A stretch of 20,200 nucleotides of DNA from an uncultured Actinomycetes bacterium (GTDB lineage Bacteria; Actinomycetota; Acidimicrobiia; Acidimicrobiales; Microtrichaceae), in assembly GCA_903941145.1 (NCBI GenBank), contig CAJANQ010000205.1, positions 1-20,200 on the forward strand, read 5' to 3'. Under the pieces are notes generated by a model, which worked only from the letters and a program-made list of their open reading frames with translations, ran no database searches and was not told the DNA's origin. The stretch's first letter is position 1. Every line of letters begins with the position of its first letter. Both the position numbers and the translations under genes were made by a program. Of the stretch, positions 6,608 to 14,084 are shown piece after piece.

Positions 6608-7370
6608 CGTCCACCGCCAGCACCTGCCCGGTCACGTAGGTCGACGCGTCACCGGCCAGGTAGAGCAGGGCGCCGGAGAGCTCATCGAGCTCCCCGGCCC
6701 GGCCCATCGGCGTGTTGCGCACGATGAACGCCTGACCACCCTCGTCGTCGAACATCTCGGCCTGCGTCATCTCGGTCGGGAACCAGCCCGGGGCGATCGC
6801 GTTGACGCGCACCCCCTTGCGGCCCCACTCGCAGCCCAGCTGGCGGGTCATGTTCACGACCGCACCCTTGGACGTGCAGTACGTGACCTGCTTGATGGGG
6901 CTGGACGCGGCCATGCCGAGCACCGACGAGATGTTCACGATGCTCCCGCTGCCGGCCTGGAGCATGTGGCGGCCAGCCAGCTGGCACAGGTGGAACACGG
7001 CGGTGACGTTGACCGCCATGGTCTGCTCGAACGCGTCGAGCGTCTCGGCCTCGGCCGGGACCGGGCCGCCGATGCCGGCGTTGTTGACCAGCACGTCCAC
7101 CCGCCCGTCGACGGCGACGGCCCGCTCGACGAGGGCCTCGCGGTCGGCGAGCACGCTGAGGTCGGTCACGACGGGCGTGGCCCGCTCCCCCAACTCAGCA
7201 GCCAGCCGGTCCAGGCGGTCGGCGCGCCGGGCGGCGAGCACGACGTGGGCGCCGGCGGCGTGGAGGGTGCGGGCGAACTGCTCGCCCAGGCCCGAGCTGG
7301 CGCCGGTGACGACCGCGACCCGGCCGTCGAGACGGAACAGCCGGTCGACGAGCCCCTCTGGTTCGGTCAT
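6588..7370 (-). CDS. SDR family NAD(P)-dependent oxidoreductase
   Basis: A 260-residue classical short-chain dehydrogenase/reductase with a Rossmann fold. Visible motifs are the cofactor loop TGASSGLG (22-29), NNAG (96-99), the catalytic Ser in NISSV (147-149), the YxxxK pair Tyr164 and Lys168, and NAIAPGWFPTEM after the active site. AARRAD at the end of the second strand (Arg48, Arg49) suggests a preference for NADP(H), which is inference. The usual C-terminal motif is present (YVTGQVLAVDGGW). Close relatives by motif are FabG-like and gluconate 5-dehydrogenase-like SDRs; the substrate cannot be read from sequence. The ATG at 7370 has an SD GGGAGGG (7385-7379) 8 bases upstream. It is followed by, and overlaps, the lipoprotein esterase gene, and is divergent from the VOC gene. 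Confidence 0.92.
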   Translation of the reverse strand: MTEPEGLVDRLFRLDGRVAVVTGASSGLGEQFARTLHAAGAHVVLAARRADRLDRLAAELGERATPVVTDLSVLADREALVERAVAVDGRVDVLVNNAGIGGPVPAEAETLDAFEQTMAVNVTAVFHLCQLAGRHMLQAGSGSIVNISSVLGMAASSPIKQVTYCTSKGAVVNMTRQLGCEWGRKGVRVNAIAPGWFPTEMTQAEMFDDEGGQAFIVRNTPMGRAGELDELSGALLYLAGDASTYVTGQVLAVDGGWLAR

Positions 7371-7378
7371 CTGGTCGG

Positions 7379-7385
7379 CCCTCCC
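7379..7385 (-). promoter_or_regulatory. Strong Shine-Dalgarno GGGAGGG for the SDR gene
   Basis: It is located 8 bases before ATG 7370. It shows that this gene has a leader, in contrast to its divergent partner at 7437, and it decides the start. Confidence 0.75.
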
Positions 7386-7420
7386 GCGGCCACGAGTTCC
7401 GTCGTCGGCGACGCACCCGC

Positions 7421-7430
7421 ACGCTACCGT
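7421..7430. promoter_or_regulatory. Symmetric divergent -10 element ACGCTACCGT
   Basis: On the plus strand TACCGT (7425-7430) ends 6 bases before ATG 7437 of the VOC gene. On the minus strand TAGCGT (7426-7421) lies 50 bases before ATG 7370 of the SDR gene. The two opposite hexamers share the central TA, so a single 10-bp element can explain both promoters. The minus-strand transcript would have a leader of roughly 45 bases that includes the SD. Confidence 0.6.
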
Positions 7431-7436
7431 CGGGCC

Positions 7437-7904
7437 ATGTCGACCGGGCGACAGGACGACCACCCCCGCCATGACGACCGTGACGCCCAGGGCCACGACC
7501 TGGGCCTGACGCACGTCGCACTGTGCGTCACGGACCTGGACGCCAGCCTGGAGTTCTACGCCGCCTACGCGGACATGGAGGTCGTCCACCGGCGCACCGG
7601 CCACGACGGGGTCGAGGTGGCGTGGGTCTCGGACCGCACGAGGCCGTTCGTCGTGGTGCTCATCGAGCACGACGACCCGCACCGCCTGGGCGGGTGGTCG
7701 CACCTGGGCGTCGGCGTGCGCTCCCGGGCCGCGGTCGACGCAGCGGCCGAGCGGGCCCGCAGCGAGGGACGCCCCACGTACGGGCCCACGGACTCAGGTC
7801 CGCCGGTCGGCTACTACGTCGTGGTCGAGGACCCGGACGGGCACCAGCTGGAGCTGGCGTTCGGCCAGGACGTCGGACTTACCGTCGACGGGACCGGCGG
7901 CTGA
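7437..7904 (+). CDS. VOC family (glyoxalase/bleomycin resistance-like) protein
   Basis: A 155-residue single vicinal-oxygen-chelate domain. LTHVALCVTDLDASLEFY (24-41) opens the first beta-alpha-beta-beta-beta module and GWSHLGVGV opens the second. The metal ligands expected in glyoxalase I-like enzymes fit His26, His89 and Glu139 (DPDGHQLELAF). Residues 1-22 are a charged, probably disordered extension. Members act as lactoylglutathione-type lyases, dioxygenases, epimerases or resistance proteins; with one intact H-H-E set it is probably an enzyme, substrate unknown. The start is fixed by the -10 TACCGT 6 bases upstream; a longer open frame to the left runs through the SDR gene and is not real. 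The last 26 bases overlap the end of the convergent surface-protein gene. Confidence 0.88.
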   Translation: MSTGRQDDHPRHDDRDAQGHDLGLTHVALCVTDLDASLEFYAAYADMEVVHRRTGHDGVEVAWVSDRTRPFVVVLIEHDDPHRLGGWSHLGVGVRSRAAVDAAAERARSEGRPTYGPTDSGPPVGYYVVVEDPDGHQLELAFGQDVGLTVDGTGG

Positions 7905-9768
7905 CGTCGCCCAGGACCAGGCCGCCCAGCAGCAGCAGCGCCGAGGCGACCAGCAGGCCAGCCGGCGAGGAGCCAGTCACGGCGAGCGACGAGGGGCCGC
8001 CGGCGGTGGACGAGCTGCCCCCGTTCGGCTTCGTCTCCTGTTCGCCGAGGACTCCGGGGTCTGGTGCTGACGGAGCCGGGGCCGGCAGCGGCGTCACCGT
8101 GACCACGGTGGTGGACGGCACTGGTGCGTCGACCGTCACGGCCGCCGCGCCCTGGGCGCACAGGTCCTGGAACTGCTCGGCGATCGGCTCGGTGCCCGGG
8201 GTCAGCGTGGTGACCGAGGGCTTCGAGGGGAAGAGTGCCGTGAGAGAGCCCACGACCTCCTGGACGTTGATGTTGGCGAGGGAGCTCGAGAACGAGATCC
8301 GGATGGCCTCGGACAGCTTGTCACCGGCGGCGTTGAAGTCACCGGCGGCGACCAGGTCACCGGCCTGGGCAACCAGCTGGTCGGCGTACTGCTGCGGGGT
8401 CAGGCCGCCGGGGATCGTGGTGGTCGGACCCGACGAGCTGCCGAGCGAACCGGCCAGGCCGATCAGTCCTTCCAGGGTCTCCTGCGGGAGGACCGAGGCG
8501 AACTGGCCGTACTTGAGCTCCGGGACTTCCTTCTCGGCGGCTGCTCCGACGTACTCGATGTCGTACTCGGGCCGGGTCGGCGAGGTCTTGGTGACCTTGA
8601 CGTTGCCGGCGCCGATGCTGGGCAGTCCTTCGAGGGCCGACTGGATCGTGGCGGCGGACGGCGACACGTACTGCGTCCAGAGGGCGTAGTTGTTGGCCTG
8701 CTCCGCCCAGTTGGCGGGGATCGGGCCGGTGGTCTTCACGCCGGCGAGGAACCCGAGGAAGCTCGGCTCGGCCGACCAGATGACGGCGGTCTCCTCCTCG
8801 CCCGACTTCAACGTGAAGGCGATGCCCCGCTTGAAGCCGTCGATGTTGGCGTCGAGCGACAGGTGCTGGACCTCGCTCACACCGGGGACGGCGTCGGCCA
8901 CCTTGAACGGCTGGCCGCACACCTCGAACGTCGCCGAGGTCGTGGTGCCGGCGGCACCGGCGGTCACGACCAGCTTGCCGTCGACCACCTTGGCGGGGCC
9001 GTCCACGACCCGGAGGGTCGACGGCACGAGCGGCGTGCGGCCCGGCTTCACGAACTGCCCGAGCACGTCGATGGACGTCTCGGCGCTGGCGGCGGCCTTG
9101 GTCTCGATGGGCTGGACGATGTCCGGTGCGCCCGCCACCTTGATCGGCGACGACGCGACGAGCGCCGGGGTGGAGCAGGCGATGTTCAGGTCGAGCGCCC
9201 TGCCGGCAAGGGCGACGGCGATCGTGAACGACACGGTCGAGGTCTTGAAGTTCACGACGCCCGAGTCACCGATGTCGTTCAGCGGGGCCGTGAACGGACC
9301 CTGCTTGAGCGTGGCGGGAGCGTTGAGGGCCAGGTTGAGGACGGAGTCGCCCGGCCGGCCGGACACGGTGGTGGTCGAGGTCGGGCCGCTGACGGCCACG
9401 TCGAGCTTGGCGTTGCGGATCGTCATCTGGGTCAGGCCCGTGGCCACCGCCTTGTTGACCAGCGCCTGGTCGAGCGAGACGGTCCAGCTGAACGACGCCG
9501 CGGCACCGGTCTGGGCCGGCGTCAGGGCCTTGGGCACGTCGCCCGAGACGACAAAGTTCACCGCCAGGCTGGTACCGCCCAGCGCGGCGAGCAGACCGTT
9601 GGTGGCCGCGTCCGCACCCGTGCAGGTGCCGGCGATGTTCTTGGACACCGGGTCGGCGCCGGCAGCCGTGCTGCCCACTCCGAACTGCAGCACCGCAGCT
9701 GCGACCATGGATGCAGCGGCAGCGCCCCACATCACTCGACGGACAGAGTTCCCCCAGAACGTATTCAT
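7879..9768 (-). CDS. LAVTG-anchored secreted surface protein
   Basis: A 629-residue exported protein of unknown function. A signal peptide (1 to about 38) has Arg10-Arg11, a hydrophobic stretch (GAAAASMVAAAVLQFGVG) and a likely cleavage near TAAGA. The middle looks like beta-rich extracellular domains with few cysteines. One stretch (ATIQSALEGLPSIGAGNVKV ... YDIEYVGAAAEKEVPEL) resembles a module that recurs in large bacterial surface proteins. A Pro/Thr/Ser-rich segment follows, then LAVTG (595-599), a hydrophobic segment (about 603-620) and the tail RRSRRR. That tripartite end is a sortase signal, and the LAxTG form is the one known for class E sortases. I chose ATG 9768 because the signal peptide starts there; ATG 9786 is in frame. 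No sortase gene lies in the window. It follows copA on the same strand after a hairpin. Confidence 0.75.
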   Translation of the reverse strand: MNTFWGNSVRRVMWGAAAASMVAAAVLQFGVGSTAAGADPVSKNIAGTCTGADAATNGLLAALGGTSLAVNFVVSGDVPKALTPAQTGAAASFSWTVSLDQALVNKAVATGLTQMTIRNAKLDVAVSGPTSTTTVSGRPGDSVLNLALNAPATLKQGPFTAPLNDIGDSGVVNFKTSTVSFTIAVALAGRALDLNIACSTPALVASSPIKVAGAPDIVQPIETKAAASAETSIDVLGQFVKPGRTPLVPSTLRVVDGPAKVVDGKLVVTAGAAGTTTSATFEVCGQPFKVADAVPGVSEVQHLSLDANIDGFKRGIAFTLKSGEEETAVIWSAEPSFLGFLAGVKTTGPIPANWAEQANNYALWTQYVSPSAATIQSALEGLPSIGAGNVKVTKTSPTRPEYDIEYVGAAAEKEVPELKYGQFASVLPQETLEGLIGLAGSLGSSSGPTTTIPGGLTPQQYADQLVAQAGDLVAAGDFNAAGDKLSEAIRISFSSSLANINVQEVVGSLTALFPSKPSVTTLTPGTEPIAEQFQDLCAQGAAAVTVDAPVPSTTVVTVTPLPAPAPSAPDPGVLGEQETKPNGGSSSTAGGPSSLAVTGSSPAGLLVASALLLLGGLVLGDVSRRSRRR

Positions 9769-9821
9769 ACGGAGAGGGTCCCCCATTTCGAGGGTCCGAG
9801 GCAAGGGTGGAAGTACCTAGT

Positions 9822-9845
9822 CCGGCACCGCTCTCAGGGTGCCGG
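9822..9845 (-). terminator. Hairpin after copA
   Basis: The arms CCGGCACC (9822-9829) and GGTGCCGG (9838-9845) form a perfect 8-bp stem with an 8-base loop, 17 bases downstream of the copA stop. No T-tract follows, so it would be a tail-less (I-shaped) terminator of the kind proposed for actinobacteria. It separates copA from the surface-protein gene. CTAGGTACTT, just past the hairpin on the minus strand, is a possible but inexact promoter for the latter. Confidence 0.5.
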
Positions 9846-9862
9846 CGGACGGGTCCCCTTGC

Positions 9863-12187
9863 TCAGGTCGGCCGGAAGCGCTTGAGCCGCAGCGAGTTGG
9901 ACACCACGAACAGGCTCGAGGCTGCCATCGCGACGCCGGCCAGCATCGGGTTGAGCCAGCCCATCGCTGCGACCGGCACTGCAGCGACGTTGTACGCGAA
10001 CGCCCAGAACAGGTTGCCTTTGATGGTCCCCAGCGTCCGCCGGGACAGCCGGATGGCGTCGGCCGCGGTCCGCAGGTCGCCACCCACCAGCGTCAGGTCG
10101 GCGGCCTCGATGGCCGCGTCGGTGCCGGTGCCCATGGCGATGCCCAGGTCGGCCGTGGCGAGCGCTGCGGCGTCGTTCACGCCGTCGCCCACCATGGCGA
10201 CGACCTTGCCCGACTCCTGCAGCCGGACGACCTCGGCCACCTTGTCCTCTGGCAGCACCTCGGAGATGACCGTGCCGATGCCGACCGCGGCGGCCACGGA
10301 CTGGGCGGGTGCCGTCTGGTCGCCCGTCAGGAGGACGGGTTCGAGGCCGAGCGCCCGGAGCCGCTCCACCGCCTCGGCGCTGGTCGGCCGGGGTGTGTCG
10401 GCCACGGCCAGGAGGGCCCGGACCGCACCGTCCCAGCCGACCGCCACCACGCTCGCGCCCTGGGCAGTGAGGCCGTCGACACGACCCACGAGCGGGTCGT
10501 TGCTGCTCGCCCCGACCTGTTCGACCACGAACGCCGGGCGCCCGGCGGCGACCAGGACGCCGTCGACCGTGCCGGTCACGCCCCGGCCGGCATGGTTCTG
10601 GAAGCCGTCCACGGCCGGGACCGCGCCCAGCTCGGCGGCGGCCTGGGCGACGGCACGGGCGATGGGGTGCTCCGAGGCGGACTCGAGCGCGCCCGCAGTG
10701 CGCAGCGTGGCGTCACGGTCCTCACCGTCGGCGGCGACCACGTCGACGAGCTCCATGCGGCCAGTGGTTACGGTGCCGGTCTTGTCGAGCACCACGGTGT
10801 CGACCCGACGGGTGGACTCCAGCACCTCGGGGCCACGGATCAGGATGCCCAGCTGCGCACCGCGGCCCGTGCCCATCATGAGCGCCATCGGCGTGGCCAG
10901 GCCGAGTGCGCACGGACAGGCGATGACCAGGACCGACACCGCGGCCACGAACCCCCGACCAGCGTCCCCCAGCAGCGTCCACACCAGCAGCGTGAGGAGC
11001 GCCACGACGATGACGACCGGCACGAACACCCCGGCGACCCGGTCGGCCAGGCGCTGCACCTCGGCCTTGCCGGTCTGGGCGTCCTCGACCAGCCGGGCGA
11101 TCCGGGCCAGCTGGGTGTCGGACCCGACCCGGGTGGCGCGCACCACCAGTCGGCCCGAGTCGCAGATCGTGGCGCCCACCACGGCGTCGCCCGGGCCGAC
11201 GTCGACCGGCACGGACTCGCCGGTCAGGAGCGAGGAGTCGACCGCGGACGTGCCCTCGAGCACCTCGCCGTCGGTCGCGATGCGCTCCCCCGGCCGCACG
11301 ACGAACGTGTCACCGACCGTGAGCTCCTCGACGGGCACTCGCCGCTCGGTGCCGTCGGCGTCAATGAGCGCGACGTCCTTGGCCCCCAGCGAGAGCAGCG
11401 CCGTCACCGCTGCGCCGGTGCGCCGGCGGGTGCGCAGCTCGAAGTAGCGGCCCAGCAGGATCACGGTCGGGACGGCGGCGGCCACCTCCAGGTAGGTGTG
11501 GCTGAGCCCGCCGGCCGAGGCGTCGATCAGCGAGCTGCCCATCCCCGCCATGCCCGTCATGCCCGCCATCGAGTCGGTGACCGGGTCGCCGGCCGTCCCG
11601 AAGAACAGGGCCACCAGCGACCAGGCGTACGCGGCGATGACGCCCACAGAGACGAGCGTGTCCATGGTGGTCGTGCGGTGGCGGGCGTTCTTCCACGCCG
11701 CGACGTGGAACGGCCACGCGCCCCAGACTGCGACGGGCGACGCCAGGGTGAGCGCCATCCACTGCCAGTTGTCGAACTGCAGCGGCGGGACCATGGCCAG
11801 CACCACGACCGGGATGGACAGCGCAGCGCAGACGACAAGCCGCTGGCGCATCTCGACGAGCTCCGGCGAGTCGTCGACGCCGCTCGCGTCCAACTCCTCG
11901 GCCGGCTCGGCGGCCTGCGGAAGGCTGGCGCCGTAGCCGGCGGCCTCGATGGTGCCGAGCAGCTGCTCCGGGTCGGCCTGGGTGGGGTCGAAGGTGACCC
12001 GGGCCCGTTCGAGGGCGAAGTTCACGGTCGCCTCGACGCCGTCGAGCTTGTTGAGCTTCTTCTCGATGCGGGTGGCGCAGGACGCGCACGTCATCCCGGT
12101 CACCTCGAGGTCGAGGTGCGCGAGCGCGTTCGGCACGCTCGGGAGCGGGTCGGCGACAGCCACGTCAGCATCGTAGGGAACGGTCAT
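9863..12187 (-). CDS. copA: Cu+-exporting P1B-type ATPase
   Basis: A 774-residue membrane ATPase that exports Cu+ from the cytoplasm. An N-terminal heavy-metal domain has GMTCASC (Cys34, Cys37). The core shows TGES (322-325, actuator), the transmembrane CPC (424-426), the phosphorylated Asp468 in DKTGTVTTG, SEHP (505-508) and GDGVND (667-672). YN (732-733) and MAASS (754-758) complete the residue set that marks the Cu+ (P1B-1) group and separates it from Zn/Cd pumps. A Met-rich loop (SMAGMTGMAGMGSS, 206-219) lies between the first membrane segments and may receive copper outside. I prefer ATG 12187; ATG 12220 is also in frame, and neither has a good SD. It is 55 bases after the SpoU gene and probably co-transcribed with it. 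No CsoR or CueR regulator gene is in the window. The DUF305 gene at 13305 is a plausible functional partner. Confidence 0.94.
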   Translation of the reverse strand: MTVPYDADVAVADPLPSVPNALAHLDLEVTGMTCASCATRIEKKLNKLDGVEATVNFALERARVTFDPTQADPEQLLGTIEAAGYGASLPQAAEPAEELDASGVDDSPELVEMRQRLVVCAALSIPVVVLAMVPPLQFDNWQWMALTLASPVAVWGAWPFHVAAWKNARHRTTTMDTLVSVGVIAAYAWSLVALFFGTAGDPVTDSMAGMTGMAGMGSSLIDASAGGLSHTYLEVAAAVPTVILLGRYFELRTRRRTGAAVTALLSLGAKDVALIDADGTERRVPVEELTVGDTFVVRPGERIATDGEVLEGTSAVDSSLLTGESVPVDVGPGDAVVGATICDSGRLVVRATRVGSDTQLARIARLVEDAQTGKAEVQRLADRVAGVFVPVVIVVALLTLLVWTLLGDAGRGFVAAVSVLVIACPCALGLATPMALMMGTGRGAQLGILIRGPEVLESTRRVDTVVLDKTGTVTTGRMELVDVVAADGEDRDATLRTAGALESASEHPIARAVAQAAAELGAVPAVDGFQNHAGRGVTGTVDGVLVAAGRPAFVVEQVGASSNDPLVGRVDGLTAQGASVVAVGWDGAVRALLAVADTPRPTSAEAVERLRALGLEPVLLTGDQTAPAQSVAAAVGIGTVISEVLPEDKVAEVVRLQESGKVVAMVGDGVNDAAALATADLGIAMGTGTDAAIEAADLTLVGGDLRTAADAIRLSRRTLGTIKGNLFWAFAYNVAAVPVAAMGWLNPMLAGVAMAASSLFVVSNSLRLKRFRPT

Positions 12188-12242
12188 GGGTCCGGGTAAG
12201 GCCCGGTCGTCGGCGTCCATTCCCGGCGGGCCGGCCGGCTGT

Positions 12243-12902
12243 TCAGCCGACGGGCGTCCCGCCGGGGCCCAGCGCGTGTGTGGACACCCACCGGTGCATG
12301 GCGATTCCCGAGGCCACGCCGGCGTTGATCGACCGTGTCGACCCGAACATCGTGATCGAGCACACCATCCGGGCGGCCGCCCTGGCGGACTCGGACAGAC
12401 CGGGGCCCTCCTGGCCGAACACCAGGACGCACCGCTCGGGCAGCTGCACCGACTCGATGGGCACGGACCCGTCCAGGTTGTCGATCCCGACGACCGCCAG
12501 GTCCTGTTCGGCGGCCCACTCCACCAGGTCCTCGACCGTCGGATGGTGGTGCACGTGGCAGTAGCGGTCGGTCACCATCGCACCGCGGCGGTTCCAGCGA
12601 CGCCTGCCCACCACGTGCACGGCGGCCGCGCCGAACGCGTTGGCGTTGCGCACGACCGTCCCGATGTTCAGGTCGTGCTCCCAGTTCTCGACCGCCACGT
12701 GGAACGGGAACCGGTGTCGGTCCAGGTCGGCGACGACCGCGTCCACCGACCAGTACCGGTAGCGGTCGACCACGTTGCGGCGGTCGCCCTGGGCCAGCAG
12801 CTCCGGGTCGAAACGAGGGTCGTCGGGCCACTCACCCACCCACGGCCCCACACCCACCTGGGGCGCGTCGTCGGGTGCCTCGTCCCGCGGGTGGCCGGTC
12901 AT
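12243..12902 (-). CDS. SpoU/TrmH-family RNA 2'-O-methyltransferase
   Basis: A 219-residue SPOUT methyltransferase that would methylate a ribose 2'-OH in rRNA or tRNA using SAM. The three trefoil-knot motifs are clear: NIGTVVRNANAFGA (79-92, with the catalytic Arg85), VFGQEGPGLS (161-170) and STRSINAGVASGIAMHRW (188-205). The acidic N-terminal 60 residues are not a typical L30e-like substrate-binding domain, so the target nucleotide cannot be named. ATG 12902 is supported by TACGGT 8 bases upstream; an upstream in-frame extension to 13073 would run through the promoter and the divergent cbiX gene. The promoter is shared with cbiX. copA follows after 55 bases. Confidence 0.92.
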   Translation of the reverse strand: MTGHPRDEAPDDAPQVGVGPWVGEWPDDPRFDPELLAQGDRRNVVDRYRYWSVDAVVADLDRHRFPFHVAVENWEHDLNIGTVVRNANAFGAAAVHVVGRRRWNRRGAMVTDRYCHVHHHPTVEDLVEWAAEQDLAVVGIDNLDGSVPIESVQLPERCVLVFGQEGPGLSESARAAARMVCSITMFGSTRSINAGVASGIAMHRWVSTHALGPGGTPVG

Positions 12903-12910
12903 GGGCAGGG

Positions 12911-12920
12911 ACCGTACCCT
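12911..12920. promoter_or_regulatory. Symmetric two-way leaderless promoter ACCGTACCCT
   Basis: The plus strand reads TACCCT (12915-12920), then 7 bases, then GTG 12928 of cbiX. The minus strand reads TACGGT (12916-12911), then 8 bases, then ATG 12902 of the SpoU gene. The hexamers overlap by the central TA, and the start codons are only 25 bases apart. Both mRNAs should begin at or within a base or so of their start codons. Confidence 0.7.
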
Positions 12921-12927
12921 TCGTCCC

Positions 12928-13308
12928 GTGCCCGACACCGTCTGGATCCTGATCGCCCACGGCAGCCGACGGGCCGAGTCGTCGACCGACCACGCTGCGC
13001 TCTGCGCCGCGGTGGCCGAGGCGGCCGGCACCCCGGTCGAGCCGGCGTACCTCGAGATCGCCGGGCCCTCCATCCCCGAGGCGGTGACGTCGGCGGTCGA
13101 CGGCGGAGCGACGACGGTGGTGCTGCTCCCCTACTTCCTCCACCCCGGCAACCACGTCCGTGAGGACCTGCCGCGGATCGCCCAGGAGTGCCGGGACGCC
13201 CACCCGGGCACCGCGGTCGAGCTCAGGACGCACGTCGGCGCCGACCCGCGCCTGGTCGGCCTGCTGGCGAGCCTCGTCGACGACGCGTCGGCGAACGGGT
13301 CGGACTAG
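12928..13308 (+). CDS. CbiX-type sirohydrochlorin chelatase
   Basis: A 126-residue class II chelatase of the CbiX/SirB group, which inserts Co2+ (cobalamin route) or Fe2+ (siroheme) into sirohydrochlorin. The short length corresponds to a single chelatase domain as in small CbiX proteins. Motifs are LIAHGSRR (8-15, metal-binding His11) and LLPYFLHPGNHVREDLP (66-82, His72 and His76), both diagnostic. There is no Met/His-rich tail. No other cobalamin or siroheme gene is in the window, so the metal is undecided. GTG 12928 is chosen because of TACCCT 7 bases upstream; the longer frame to 12775 overlaps the SpoU gene. Its stop interlocks with that of the convergent DUF305 gene. Confidence 0.88.
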   Translation: MPDTVWILIAHGSRRAESSTDHAALCAAVAEAAGTPVEPAYLEIAGPSIPEAVTSAVDGGATTVVLLPYFLHPGNHVREDLPRIAQECRDAHPGTAVELRTHVGADPRLVGLLASLVDDASANGSD

Positions 13309-13973
13309 AGGGTCACGCCCAGTCGTTGGGCGGCGAACTTCAGGTCGTCGATCTCGGACGCCTGCTGCTCGGCCATCCGACGGGCCAGGTCACGGACCCG
13401 TGGGTCCTTCGCCCGTTCTGCCGCGTACTCCGCCATGTGGAGACCACCTCGGTGGTGCGCCGTCATCATCTTCAGGAACGAGGCGTCGGCGGCAGGACCG
13501 GTCACGGTCCGGGCGGCAGCGACGTCGGCGTCGGGCTGCATGCCGGGCATGTCGCCCAGCCGCGAGCTCATGCCCATCCACTTCATGGCCGTGCGGTCGG
13601 TGTCACCGGCGTCGAAGCCCCACTGCTCGAGGAGCGCCGACATGTACCCGAGCTCGTAGCGCTGGTAGACGAGCGTCTCGCGGGCAAAGGAACGGACCTC
13701 TTGGTCGGTGCCGTTCTCCGCGGCGATCGACGCGATCTCCACCGCCTGGTCGTGGTGGTAGGTCATGTCCTGGAGGAAGCCCACGTCGACCGAGTCGGCC
13801 TTGGGCGCGGTCACGTACCGGACGCCGAGGGCGACGACCACGGCGAGCAGCACGCCGAGCACGGCGGCGGCGAACAGGGACGACGTCGTCCAGCCCGCCG
13901 GCTCGACCTCGTCGGTCGAGGCCTCGGTGTCGAGGTCGTCGTCGGGGGGCGCCGGCGGCGCAGGAGCGGTCAC
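13305..13973 (-). CDS. Membrane-anchored DUF305 protein
   Basis: A 222-residue protein with a short acidic cytoplasmic tail (1-30), one membrane segment (about 32-53) and an extracytoplasmic helical domain. The domain is a ferritin-like four-helix bundle with both DUF305 His motifs: FLQDMTYHHDQAVEIA (His73, His74) and MMTAHHRGGLHMAEYA (His173, His174, His179). It also has a Met-rich stretch (MKWMGMSS ... DMPGM, 130-145). DUF305 proteins such as CopM bind copper in the periplasm, and proximity to copA fits copper handling here, although the genes are not in one operon. GTG 13973 is chosen because TACCCT lies 7 bases upstream; the longer open frame to 14585 crosses the DUF4230 gene. The 3' end shares CTAG with the cbiX stop. 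Confidence 0.88.
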   Translation of the reverse strand: MTAPAPPAPPDDDLDTEASTDEVEPAGWTTSSLFAAAVLGVLLAVVVALGVRYVTAPKADSVDVGFLQDMTYHHDQAVEIASIAAENGTDQEVRSFARETLVYQRYELGYMSALLEQWGFDAGDTDRTAMKWMGMSSRLGDMPGMQPDADVAAARTVTGPAADASFLKMMTAHHRGGLHMAEYAAERAKDPRVRDLARRMAEQQASEIDDLKFAAQRLGVTL

Positions 13974-13980
13974 GGGCCAG

Positions 13981-13986
13981 AGGGTA
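13981..13986 (-). promoter_or_regulatory. -10 hexamer TACCCT, leaderless start of DUF305 gene
   Basis: TACCCT on the minus strand lies 7 bases before GTG 13973. The hexamer, spacer length and start codon are the same as for cbiX. Confidence 0.6.
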
Positions 13987-14084
13987 CGACCCACTGCGCC
14001 GGTCCGACAGGTGCGGGGGCGCGAACTCCTGACCAGCCGCTCAGGGTCGGGGCTGGGTCGGGGAGCCGCCGCGAGGGCCACCGG

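Noticed and set aside
6381..7436. Long N-terminal extension of the VOC gene
   Set aside because: It is open in frame but runs antisense through the SDR gene and the promoter. The leaderless -10 at 7425 fixes the start at 7437.
7879..9768. Adhesin or toxin role for the surface protein
   Set aside because: The sorting signal is clear but no binding or toxin domain can be recognised, so a function was not assigned.
9839..12199. 786-codon open frame antisense to copA
   Set aside because: It has no recognisable domain and biased composition (Gly/His/Arg/Asp). It mirrors the copA reading frame.
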